Shown: positions 11,769-21,298 of the stretch, in pieces | Position numbering within the stretch: the stretch's first letter is position 1 | Layout of the letters: every line of letters begins with the position of its first letter | Assembly: GCA_003427395.1 (NCBI GenBank) | Contig: BFEA01000554.1 | Span: forward strand, 453,012 to 488,948 | Direction of reading: 5' to 3' | DNA: 35,937 bases | From: Chara braunii | Lineage: Eukaryota > Streptophyta > Charophyceae > Charales > Characeae | Translations under genes and position numbers: made by a program | Notes under the pieces: model-generated | What the model was told of the DNA's origin: nothing | The model's database searches: none | The model's input: the letters and a program-made list of their open reading frames with translations, nothing else

Positions 11769-12535
11769 TAATGGAGAATCGAATAATAAGTGACAGGTAT
11801 CAACGACAGCGAAGACACCAACACCGGGGGAGGGCCCTGTTGCAGCGGACCTCAAGGTTCAACAATCATGGCAAGCATGGGTTCTGCATGGCTTCTGCAT
11901 GGGTTCTGAGAGGGTTTAAGGTTTAAGGGGTTTAAAGATTTGAATATGCTCCAAAATGTGATGGGGATTGCTGGTAGCTCCATGGGACAACAGAGTCGAG
12001 GCATTGGCCACCTGTGCAGCAGCAAATGGCAGGTCGTTAACAACACAGGCCTCTCTGAACTGCACTGGTTTGGGGGTAGCAGGGTACTAGGTTGATTCAG
12101 GGGGATAGGCCGTGGTCCCAGAGGGAGGTGTAGACTGTTTCACCAGGGTAACAGAGGCTAAGGGATAAACACAGTAATAATGGTCAAGAGGCTGCCTTGT
12201 ATACGAATGTTCAGTTTTCGACAAATTGTAAAGAAGGGATAGGATGTAAAGGGTTCAAAGGGACAGACATAGCAACAATCTAACAGGGGGGCTGCTGAAA
12301 TAGGGCTGGGGTAAAAGATAAGGGGTGCTTCTAAAAAGGGAAGGGTGACACTAGCAGCTCGGTGGGATGCTGGAGCCCCGGGATGAGTCAATAATAACCA
12401 CAGCCCCAGGAATCAACAAACACTTAACCCAGCAGGTGCCGCTCCCCACCAATAGATGGAGCAGACCGACAGATAAAGCCCTCAATTCCGACGGTTCTCT
12501 TACCACCACCAGGATAGAGGGATGTCGCAAGGGCA
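11769..12535 (+). other. LINE copy 2 3' UTR
   Basis: No coding potential. From about 12280 it matches copy 6: a shared GGGGGGCTGCTGAAATAGGG, then GACACTAGCAGCTC, then the hairpin GCTCC (12441-12445) with GGAGC (12458-12462). The GGGACGCTGGACCCGG part of the family core is missing here although it is present in copy 6. The element continues into the gap. Confidence 0.7.
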
Positions 12536-13165
12536 NNNNNNNNNNNNNNNNNNNNNNNNNNNNNNNNNNNNNNNNNNNNNNNNNNNNNNNNNNNNNNNNN
12601 NNNNNNNNNNNNNNNNNNNNNNNNNNNNNNNNNNNNNNNNNNNNNNNNNNNNNNNNNNNNNNNNNNNNNNNNNNNNNNNNNNNNNNNNNNNNNNNNNNNN
12701 NNNNNNNNNNNNNNNNNNNNNNNNNNNNNNNNNNNNNNNNNNNNNNNNNNNNNNNNNNNNNNNNNNNNNNNNNNNNNNNNNNNNNNNNNNNNNNNNNNNN
12801 NNNNNNNNNNNNNNNNNNNNNNNNNNNNNNNNNNNNNNNNNNNNNNNNNNNNNNNNNNNNNNNNNNNNNNNNNNNNNNNNNNNNNNNNNNNNNNNNNNNN
12901 NNNNNNNNNNNNNNNNNNNNNNNNNNNNNNNNNNNNNNNNNNNNNNNNNNNNNNNNNNNNNNNNNNNNNNNNNNNNNNNNNNNNNNNNNNNNNNNNNNNN
13001 NNNNNNNNNNNNNNNNNNNNNNNNNNNNNNNNNNNNNNNNNNNNNNNNNNNNNNNNNNNNNNNNNNNNNNNNNNNNNNNNNNNNNNNNNNNNNNNNNNNN
13101 NNNNNNNNNNNNNNNNNNNNNNNNNNNNNNNNNNNNNNNNNNNNNNNNNNNNNNNNNNNNNNNNN
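12536..13165. other. Assembly gap (630 N)
   Basis: An unbroken run of N. The 3' end of LINE copy 2 lies inside it. Long frames that span it are artefacts. Confidence 1.
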
Positions 13166-13330
13166 AAAGAGAGAGAGACGGGGGGATTCGGACACGAGAA
13201 ACCAGGGGGCTATGTGGGTAGGTTTCTTTACTGGCTCATGGATGTGCAGGAATTGAAAAACTACCCTGAGAATGGCGGGCAGACGGACCAGACGGGGCCA
13301 AGTCCCATATACACCGTTGAGCTAGCTCAA

Positions 13331-13783
13331 TGTTGGGTTTTCAGTGACCTGTGACGGTGAGCGACAACCATGATTGTAGGAGGCATTCACAATCTTGTGG
13401 TATGCGATATTATGATTCAAAGTCAATGGAAGGTTTTCAAAAAAGTCCTGCACAATGCCTTCACTCTCATTTTAATGAAGAAATATAAATAAGGAGAAAT
13501 GTATATGGGCCTCTCTCCACTACTCTCTATTCTACGTTCTTGGAGAGGCAAGCTCCGCCCCACTTGCTCTTGATTCTTCACTCTTGAAAAACAATAGAGT
13601 CAAAAATAGAACGTTTTCAGATAGATTCCATCAAGAAAACGGAGAGTCATCCTGCACACTCTCATAAATCGAGCGCCCTCTTCACTAGCCTCAATTTTCG
13701 ACACTCGGCTGCACATTGGGACCCAACTGCCCATTTGTCTCTTCTTTCTACCTTTTCTTTTTTGTTCTTATGGTGTCAGAAGC
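13331..13783 (+). other. Possible LTR-like region with PBS-like site
   Basis: The stretch begins TGTTGGG at about 13331, has a TATA-like TATAAATA at 13484-13491 and ends at TGGTGTCAGAAGC (13771-13783). That last site resembles the TGGTATCAGAGC primer-binding site used by many plant LTR retrotransposons. A short open frame (13770-13904) starts there. I found no second LTR, no CA end just before the site and no gag or pol domain, so this may be coincidence or a heavily degraded solo element. Confidence 0.25.
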
Positions 13784-14102
13784 AGGAAAAGAAGGAACTG
13801 AGAGACCATTGGGAGTAGTGAATAGAGAGTTGAAAAAGACAAAAGAGAGTATTGAATCGGAAATTGGTGGAGGAGACGAGAAGAATGCTCATTATCGAGT
13901 CTGACAACTCTCGACCCACTCTCAATTTTCCAGTCTAATCAAGGGAAAAAAAAAAGAGGGGTGGAGAGAGGCCCTATTTAGCTTTGTGCTAGCCCCCCCA
14001 TTCAAGTGGGCCAGCTAGTTCAACAGTTTTGGCGATGGTAAGTAGGTCAACAACTCGCATGCCGAATGAAGAGAAATAGCGACATATTTGCCAGTGTGTG
14101 AT

Positions 14103-14295
14103 GATTGCCTGACAGAAGGTTAACCGACCCCCCATTTTTCACCCCCGTTTATGAAAAAAACAAAACAGGGCAAAAAAAAAAGCAACAAAAAAAAAACAAA
14201 AAAACATGATCCCCACTGCACTTTTCATGGATGTGAAGGTTACCTAGGGGTGAAAAGTGGGGGTACCTGTTAGCCATTTGTGGATTGCCTGACAG
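14103..14295. repeat. Possible small inverted-repeat element with direct flanks
   Basis: A 13-bp direct repeat, GATTGCCTGACAG, lies at 14103-14115 and 14283-14295. Between them, GGTTAACCG..CCCCCCATTTTTCACCCC on the left is inverted on the right as GGGGTGAAAAGTGGGGGTACCTGTTAGCC, roughly 70 percent matched, with an A-rich centre. This suggests a MITE-like insertion. The spacing between flank and inverted repeat is unequal (2 and 8 bases), and 13 bp is unusual for a DNA-transposon duplication, so the call is weak. Confidence 0.3.
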
Positions 14296-16200
14296 CCATG
14301 TGTCAGACAATCTTTGGGGACATCAAGTAGCCAAAGTCGAGCTGGTTGGCAATGCCAAAATCCCCGCATCTAGACGGCACTCACAGTGCGGGTCTGCTGC
14401 AAAGTTTCCCAAGGTTTAGTTCATGTGTGTGGACTACCTTTGTGGTGTCATACCGTGTCATTGGATAGGGGGTTCCAAAAAGAAAATGAATGTTGTAGTG
14501 GTTTAGCAGTAGGGATACATACGTAGACTCGCACACAGTGTGTGTGGCCGCTGACCTTTTGACAGCACGATTCACCGTCTCTACTGAGTTCTCTGTCATC
14601 ACAATGCAGCAGATCCCTACAAAAATGAAGCGTGTCCATCCCCTCTAACTGCCAGCCAAGCATGGATCTTCCACCTTAAACCACCAGTACACGGCCCCAG
14701 CCTTGCTGAAATTTGTTCATCACCTACTCCGAACTTTTTGGAGCTCGGGGCTACTCGACCACAATGGCTAGCGGCACCAGCCAAAAAAGAGAAAAAGTGC
14801 ACCGCTTGGCGATCAGAAGAGCTTGGCGCACAGTGCAGCGCCTCCGGACCCAGGTGTACTGGTGGTTTAAGAAACATGCCAGAAAACAGTCCTGTTCGTC
14901 TTTTATTGGCAGTTACTGAGTTCTGACTAACTCCTCCTATGTTCAAAACAAACTTATGGTTCTGTCTACGTGAATGCTTTGTGTAGCCCTTCTTCCTAAG
15001 TCTGTATTCTGTCGTATGTGCGTGATAAGCCCTTCTCAACCCAACAGGCTTCAGTGTCACCAGATTAAAGTCTTTCGTCGTAAGCCTGTAGATAGTTGTG
15101 GTCATGGAGAGATCTTCATCAAAGCATAATGCCACAGGCCTCCTGGTTTCCTGAGCATCGAGCATACTGTTGTTTCAACTCAGGTTCTGAGATGTGTCAG
15201 TCCTTCCATCGTAATTGCAGACCACTGAGACCAGAGAGTGTGGCTACTCTGGCTCGGGCCAACCGGTTGCAGGTGAACTTGCTTATTAAGTCCTGTCCCC
15301 TTTCGCGCTGTTCCTGGATCATTGTCTTTGTTTGTCTCCATCTCCTTCTCACCTCCGCTTCCAGCAGCTCTTTGCTGAACGTGCAGACCTTTTCTCTCGC
15401 ATTCCTCGTCTTATCCAGCGGGATGCTGCATCTCTCTCCCAGAACACGCATAGGGTCACTTTCCTAATTAAGCTGTACCACAATCTTTCAGGCTTCTGCA
15501 ACTGGGAGGGTGAGTTAGTCCAGAGAAGGAGTTGGATTGGTTATTCATGGAAAGGGGTGGTGAATAGACGGGACCAGAGTTCACTCGCAGGTGCCCAGTA
15601 TCCTGTGGCTTCTGAACATACCGCACATACGTCTGTACTGTTTGGGTCATGTCCTCTCCTTCTGGGTAGCCTTGATTCAGTGGACCCTGAATTTCACTGC
15701 GCACAGAGTTTTGCTGATTTTCCCATTTCCCCCATTTTTCCCAATACTGAGAAAGGTAGTGGTGGTTTAAGCCCAGGTTGTTGTAGAGGCCAGGCCAGAT
15801 ATAAGGTGGTGCAGTCATCAGTCAGCCATTGGTTGTCCTGACAATTATTTGTGAGACCACCTCCCTACCCATCCTGACGTCATTTCTCTCAGTGTACCCC
15901 TATTTGTACCATCCCAGGGGGTGACTTGGACCGAACAGCAGGTATAGGCACCAGGGCTAAAGAGGCCTGGTTAACCATTGAAGCCACAGGCACTAGCACA
16001 GAATCCTGTAACTCATCTTGTGTGTGTTGGGGGGGGAGCTGAAACATAGTTATTACTGCCTGCAGGATCCTATGGCTTTCCACTGGCCAACTTACTCCAG
16101 GTGGCAGTCCCCACTGCAGAATCTTCGTAAGACTAGAACTGTAATTTAAAATGTTAACAAGTTGTACATATGGTCAGATGCATCCAAGTCGGGTTGTAGT
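14296..16200. other. Stretch with unrecognised minus-strand frames
   Basis: Three minus-strand frames (15468-15818, 15197-15451, 14617-15165) are open for 116, 84 and 182 residues, and another lies at 15889-16083. The 15197-15451 frame has a charged, coiled-coil-like stretch (KELLEAEVRRRWRQTKTM). A splice-acceptor-like AAATTACAG lies on the minus strand near 16141. They may be remains of one gene or an unknown element, but I recognise no domain and the frames do not join without shifts. No function is proposed. Confidence 0.2.
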
Positions 16201-16604
16201 TCAGGTCCGATGCATTCAGGAAGGCAATCGACCTGGAGCTACCCTCTTTGCCGAGGAGTGGAGCGCAGCCTTAGCGCACGCGCCGCGACGAGTTTGCGGC
16301 GATTGACAGCGTGATTTTCGGTCAACTTCGGGAGGCACGGTACGGGCATGCAACGAGTCTCACCATAGCCGGCGCTACTGGGGAGATAGAAGAGTCGACA
16401 GCAAGCACAACTGGAGCTATGGTGAAGGGTTGAAGCAGCTACCTCAGCGCTCACGAATCTACGACCGGAGAGCCCAACTGATGACGCGGTCCTGGTACAC
16501 AGATGGAAGGGTGACTTCCTTCCCGCGGAACCGGGAGCTAACAGGCATTCACTGGGAAGGCGTGGTGCTTCAGCGAAATTAAGAAAAGAGACAAGACAAC
16601 GGCA

Positions 16605-16890
16605 ACAATTCGGGTGAGAAGGAGAAACAGACAGTGGAAACTTCAGTATGAGAAGCTGAAGTGGGGTGAGAAGGAGAAGCGGGGGGTGCAGCAGCGCGAA
16701 GAAAAGCAAAAGACAGAAGGACCGGAAAACCTGCATACACAGTCAGGAGGGGATAGGTGGCTATCATAAGGAGGCGACAACAAGAAAGAGGCGGGACGGA
16801 GGACCTGGAAAACTCGCATACACAGTCAGAAGGGGACAGGTGGCTATCACTAGCAGGCGACAATAAAAAAGAAGTGGTGACAACAGATAA
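16605..16890. repeat. Purine-rich stretch with tandem duplication (about 82 bp)
   Basis: A unit of about 82 bp beginning GGACC, with GCATACACAGTCAG and GGTGGCTATCA inside, occurs at 16719-16800 and again at 16801-16883 with scattered mismatches. A shorter duplication, GGTGAGAAGGAGAA, lies just upstream (about 16613 and 16664). No gene is recognised. Confidence 0.7.
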
Positions 16891-17064
16891 CCTGGGCACT
16901 CAACCTCTTCCTTTGGGGCCCCGGGTGGCTACGGCCCCCCGGTGAAGGAAGCAGAGACGCCTGGAGGTCTGCGACATAAACTCCCCCCTTGACTCGAGGT
17001 TTGCGACACCGGCTAGCTTGATGCCCTCCCGTTCGCGGGATCTGGTTCCTACCACTCTCTCTGG

Positions 17065-17640
17065 TCTCGTACCCATCTTACCTCACCTTACCTCTGAGCC
17101 AATCGCTCATTACTGAATACCCTCCCCTTTCTCCCCCTGGCCTCCTCTTCCCTCCCTTCCCGCGGTCCATAGCCCGATAATCATTCTTCCCCAGCAACAC
17201 TTATTCTGCCAAGCCTTTTTCTCCCCCTACCTCTCTCCATGGTTAAGTTTCTACCGCCTTGACCATCCTTTTTTACCCCCCTTACGCCGCCCATCGTACC
17301 CCATCTTACCTCATCTTACCTCATGTCCATGGCCCAGTAACCTCTCCTCCTGGTCAAGTCTCTACACCGCCTTGACCATCCTTTTTTATCTCCCTTTTCG
17401 AGCTCTCTTACGCCGCCCTCCCCCTGCCCTGAGAATCCGCAATCTCTCCTCCTCGGTCCCCGCCCCATTCTCGCATCTCCCTCCCCCTCTCTCTCCCCCC
17501 CCACCTGTCGCTCTCCCTGCCCCCTGACTCATCACTTCCCCCCCTCTTCTTTTTCCCCCGGCCAGGAAGGGTTACGGAAAAAAAAAAAAAAGATAAAAAG
17601 ACAGAATCAAGAGTCAACCCAAAGCCAACCAAAACTCAAG
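17065..17640 (+). repeat. Pyrimidine-rich stretch with diverged tandem repeat
   Basis: The plus strand is C/T-rich. Segments such as CATCTTACCTCA (about 17075, 17303 and 17315), CTTGACCATCCTTTTTTA (about 17258 and 17370) and TTACGCCGCCC (about 17281 and 17408) occur two or three times, so the stretch is a diverged tandem array. It ends with an A14-like run at about 17578. It may belong to the 5' UTR of LINE copy 3, whose coding part starts 200 bp further on, but that is not shown. Confidence 0.5.
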
Positions 17641-17680
17641 ACACAATCTGGGTCATTAGATCTTCCAATTAAGGAAATGA

Positions 17681-17791
17681 CTACCGTCTTCCCCCGAACA
17701 TAACGCACCCTAAAAATGAATGTATACGAGTTATACTTCCGGCCAGATACAGCCAAAATGAGGGTGTGTTGTGTTCGGGGGAAGACGGTAG
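17681..17791. mobile_element. 111-bp MITE with 31-bp terminal inverted repeats
   Basis: CTACCGTCTTCCCCCGAACA at the left end is matched exactly, inverted, at the right end. The inverted repeat extends to 31 bp with two mismatches, leaving about 49 bp of unique centre. The ends read C-TA-CCGTC and GACGG-TA-G, so a TA target duplication, as in Tc1/mariner-type MITEs, fits. It has no coding capacity and must have been moved by a transposase in trans. It lies about 33 bp before the first open codons attributed to LINE copy 3. Confidence 0.8.
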
Positions 17792-18301
17792 TTTAAAGAC
17801 TGAGGCGAGACGTCAAAAAGACAATGGTCAACCATCACCATTTTTGCATTATAGGGCCATGGGACATCACTCTTGCAATTGACAAACTCCAAAAGGCAAG
17901 GAGAGTTTGGGACAGCACGGAATCGCTGAGGCTTCAGAACCTCGGCCATCGGTCCCAGAACAAACCTCCCCCGCCCCTAAAGAGCTACGAAGAGAGATGG
18001 TGGACACTCAGAAGGAAGCTGCCTCAACTCCAGCCCCCACCTGGGCCGGAAGACTCAAAGGGATGTACAGTGGGCAGACCCTGGCGGTCAAAGGGGAAAG
18101 GAAGGGGAGGACGACCTCGAGATCCCTCTCTACAACCTCACAACGGCGTCGGCTTTCTTTCTCTCAAAATTATTTGCCTCCCCCGAGGACAAACTGATTA
18201 GTCAAGGAGGGAAGAAACACCAAGTGAAAGCCCTGCCAGAGGCCGCACTAAAAGAACGAGACACGATATACTCACGACACGCTAGCGTCTGGGTATTCTA
18301 C

Positions 18302-18314
18302 GATGATGCGGCCT
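18302..18314. repeat. Target-site duplication, left copy (13 bp)
   Basis: GATGATGCGGCCT, identical to 18883-18895. The two copies flank the antisense insertion in ORF1 of copy 3 and encode the same residues (Asp-Asp-Ala-Ala). Confidence 0.9.
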
Positions 18315-18882
18315 TTTTTTTTTTTTTTTTAAAACAGACGCCCCCGTCAGTGTTAGCGGTGCTGATAAGAGCAGACACTGCTAACACCTGGGGGGGAGCT
18401 CCATCTATTGGTGGGGAGCAACAACTGCTGGAAAACGGGTCCAGCGTCCCTTACATAGACAGAATTCGAACCATATCAGAAAAACGGAGTTGTGGAATAT
18501 TCCTGCCAGCATTGATTACCCTGGGGTCCAGGGGATTGACTGAGCAGGATGTTGGGGGGGGTGAACCTCTTCACCCTGAAGCTGGCGCCNGATACNTGNT
18601 GCTACACCCTAGTTCCTCCCGCCCCCTGTCTTTGAGATGTACCTTCTATTGATGCTGCTGGCCCACTCATACCGCTCCATCCCATTGCATGTCTACCCCT
18701 GCCAACGAGCCCCAGTCCCTTTTTTGCTGGAAACCGGGTCCATCGTCCCTTAAATTCATCTTTTTTACCGAACAGATAGCTGAGAAAGTGCCTGCCAGTA
18801 GGCTCTTCCCCTGCTGCCGGTCTCCAGCTGCCATCTGCTGAACAGGCAGTTCCAGATCCTTACCGGTGTTGAATGTTTTTCT
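18315..18882 (-). mobile_element. 3'-UTR-only LINE insertion in copy 3 ORF1
   Basis: A 568-bp insertion on the minus strand with its poly(A) tail shown as a T run at 18315-18330, flanked by a perfect 13-bp duplication. Read on the minus strand it contains GATGGACCCGG (about 18735), GGGTGAAGAGG (18566-18576 reversed), hairpin GCTGGA/TCCAGC (18427-18445), hairpin GCTCC/GGAGC (18398-18419) and the terminal stem-loop (18350-18387). These are in the same order as the copy 3 3' UTR. It has no coding sequence. It is a severely 5'-truncated copy of the same family. Removing one duplication plus the insert would bring the two flanking ORF1 parts into one frame. Three or four ambiguous bases lie at 18590-18599. 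Confidence 0.9.
18350..18387 (-). promoter_or_regulatory. 3'-terminal stem-loop, nested copy 3n
   Basis: On the minus strand GTGTTAGCAGTG and CACCGCTAACAC pair over 12 positions with one A-C mismatch, around the 14-nt loop TCTGCTCTTATCAG. Almost every stem base differs from copy 1, yet the pairing is kept, and the loop core is the same. Confidence 0.7.
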
Positions 18883-18895
18883 GATGATGCGGCCT
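18883..18895. repeat. Target-site duplication, right copy (13 bp)
   Basis: GATGATGCGGCCT, identical to 18302-18314. ORF1 of copy 3 resumes here in frame with TACAAATCAGC. Confidence 0.9.
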
Positions 18896-21298
18896 ACAAA
18901 TCAGCTAACGACAAAGTGGGATGGATCAGAAAGAGGCTCACTACCCTGAAGGGATCGGTGGAGGGGGCACGGGACTTCTTTCTGATCCAACCAACTTCAT
19001 CGACAGCATTCACAGTACTAAGCATGTTTGACTCGGACAAAAGAATCATGGATGTGTGGTGGAGTATCCTGTGCGGCCGTTCAAAGGTGAGGATTTTTCT
19101 TTGGTCCCCACCCAAACAACCAAAGCCGGCGGAGAAAAAGGACCAATTGATGTCTGATTTCTACTGGGTAGAATTCCACCATGTGCCCATCAAAATTCAA
19201 GGAGCCTTCGTTCAGGATCTGGCACAAAGATATGACATTGTCGACTTCATCGACCCCCTCCCTTCCTATGTAGCTCCAAAAGATGACTACATGATGATCG
19301 CTTTGGATCTGCCAAAGGAACACGTGTTCGCAATCGACGACGTGGTTCCTTGCCGAGTGGCCGGAAGGGACTATCGAATTCACACCGCATACAAAAACAG
19401 GCCGTGGTGCTTTAAATGCCAGGTGTATGGCCACCTTTCGCCCGATCCTGAATGTTCCCACCACCCGGCCAAACGGATCAGATCCACGGGGTGACTGTTA
19501 CGAGACCTGTTTCAAGCAACACGATGGAGAACAGTCGACCCGGGGCATGAAGGATGGGTCTATGTGAACGAACCCCGGGAGTGAGGAGGGGTCAAGGGGT
19601 GGAAATGGGAGAAAAAGGAGGCGGGAAATCTGGTCACTAAGCCACCAGAACAACGGATCCCTCCCCTGCCTGCGGAGGTTCGGATGGAAGGAAGTTCTAA
19701 TCCAACCCCCCCAACACACACATGTGACACCTCCACTCCCCCTCCCCCCCCCCCAAAGCGACAGAGGAGGGACTACGGGGGAGTATAGAACCCCGGCCCC
19801 AAGACTGCATTACCTCACAGGACACAGAGGAAATATGGCACCCCCCCCCACAAAAAAAGACAGCACATAACAAAAAAAAAAAACATCGAAGGCGCAAAAC
19901 GCCCTGATAAAACGGAACAGCGTTAGGAACAGCGTCAGGGAGGGGTCGGCTAATCAGTTTACCGTCCTTGGGAGGAAGGAATGGACCTGGAACAACAACA
20001 ACAGGACCAGGGGCAGGAGGAGGAGGAGAAAGAAAGGGGGGCAAACGGACGAGACGGACAGTCAAAGACTCTCGTGAGCAAGGATGAAAAGGAGGTGGAG
20101 CAAAAACAAATGGAACAGGGACAGAAAGAACAGAAACAGGAGGAGCACCAGGAGGGAAGGAAAGAGCAGGAGGATGAGATGAGCAGACAAAAGGACGACG
20201 GGATAGAGAGGGACACGAGATTGCAACACCAACAGGCACGAGAGAAGGGAACCCCTTCTAGGAACGAAGGTAAAACGGAACCCTTCCCCCGAGTTTTCAA
20301 GACCCAACCTATGGATTGGGAACCACTGACTGCCCCTCCAGATGTGGAAATGAAAGACAGTACGCCAGAGGACTGGGGCCAGCGAGACGAACAGGATACA
20401 CAAACCAAGTTGAGGAACCTGGCAGACTGGTTAATCAGTCGGCTCAAGATTTTGCACCCACACTAAATAGATTTATTCTGGGATAAAGCCTACATCCACC
20501 TCTTCCCACTGCTGGACGAGAGCCCGACCCTAAAACAAGTACTAGAACAAGGCTTACCTCCGAAAACCAGTTGGCAGCAAGCCCTTGACAGGATATGGGG
20601 CATAGTACACGCGAATTTCCTCCCTCCAACTGCACCAGACACAAAACAATCACCAGCCCCTGCACCACCGAACTCCGAGAATCCCGGGGGAACTGCAGGG
20701 CCCTCGCCCCAGCCAAAAGTGGGACAGATTGGGCCGTCTCGGAGGGTCAAGCTGCATCACCTAATAGAAACAGGACTGTATAGTGAAAATCCCCTAAAAG
20801 GTGACAAGGTGTTGGTGATTCCGCTCAGAAGGAAAGGGGGGAAGTGGGAACTTGGTCTCTCACCGGCAGAATTTGAGGACCCATATACCCTGTCGTATGG
20901 AGGGGTCACAATGTTAGGGTGGCATCTGCAGAGGGAAGGAGCCTTAAAAATTCACGAAGTAAGACAATTTATCGCAGAACATTATGAACTGGGGGCTGCC
21001 GCAACCATGAGTGTGTCTTCGGATAACAGAAAAATGGCCTATAAAGACCTGTATGTGAGGTTCGAGGACAACAAGGATGTGGGCATGCAATAGTATACAC
21101 ACTGCCCTCCTGGATGCCCAACAACAGAAGGTGAAACCTAGTCACATCTGGTCGACAGACGAACTTCTCACGCATCTGTGCACAATCCTGAGGAAAAACA
21201 CCCTGGGGGGAGGAGTGGATTGGGAGGCGCAGGAATGGCAAAGACTATAATGGCCCCGGGGGGAGACACACTCACATCAGGAAAGCCAAGCAACCAGT

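Larger units (their letters stand above)
10004..12535 (+). mobile_element. LINE copy 2, divergent subfamily, 5'-truncated
   Basis: It begins directly after the A tail of copy 1, inside the ORF2 connection region, and runs into the assembly gap, so its 3' end and target-site duplication cannot be seen. Protein similarity to the other copies is limited to scattered motifs, so it is a different subfamily. Its 3' UTR (from about 12240) matches copy 6 at 31060-31395. A single ambiguous base lies at 10940. Confidence 0.8.
17907..21249 (+). pseudogene. LINE copy 3 ORF1 (DUF4283-like, zinc knuckle)
   Basis: The N-terminal part (17907-18314) aligns with copy 4 (FLSKLFASPEDKL, GGKK). The frame is then split by the nested insertion 18315-18882 and resumes at 18883 with GWIRKRLTTL. 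The DUF4283-like part has FYWVEFHHVPIKIQGAF and FIDPLPSYVAPKDDYM. A zinc knuckle follows, WCFKCQVYGHLSPDPEC (19408-19455), with spacing C-x2-C-x4-H-x6-C instead of the usual H-x4-C. After a TGA at 19492 and a frameshift comes a Gln/Glu-rich linker (19981-20230), then the conserved C-terminal domain: VLVIPLRRKGGKWELGLS, FIAEHYELGAAATMSVS and KDLYVRFE. There is one TAA at 20464 and a frameshift near 21090. The end is EAQEWQRL-TAA 21247-21249. The expected role is RNA binding and RNP formation. Confidence 0.8.

Noticed and set aside
12367-13256. Long open frames on both strands (12367-13221, 12500-13195, 12522-13256)
   Set aside because: They span the 630-N gap; the open length is made of undefined codons.
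18315-18882. SINE (tRNA-derived)
   Set aside because: I looked for A and B box promoter motifs and found none; the whole insert aligns in order with the LINE copy 3 3' UTR.
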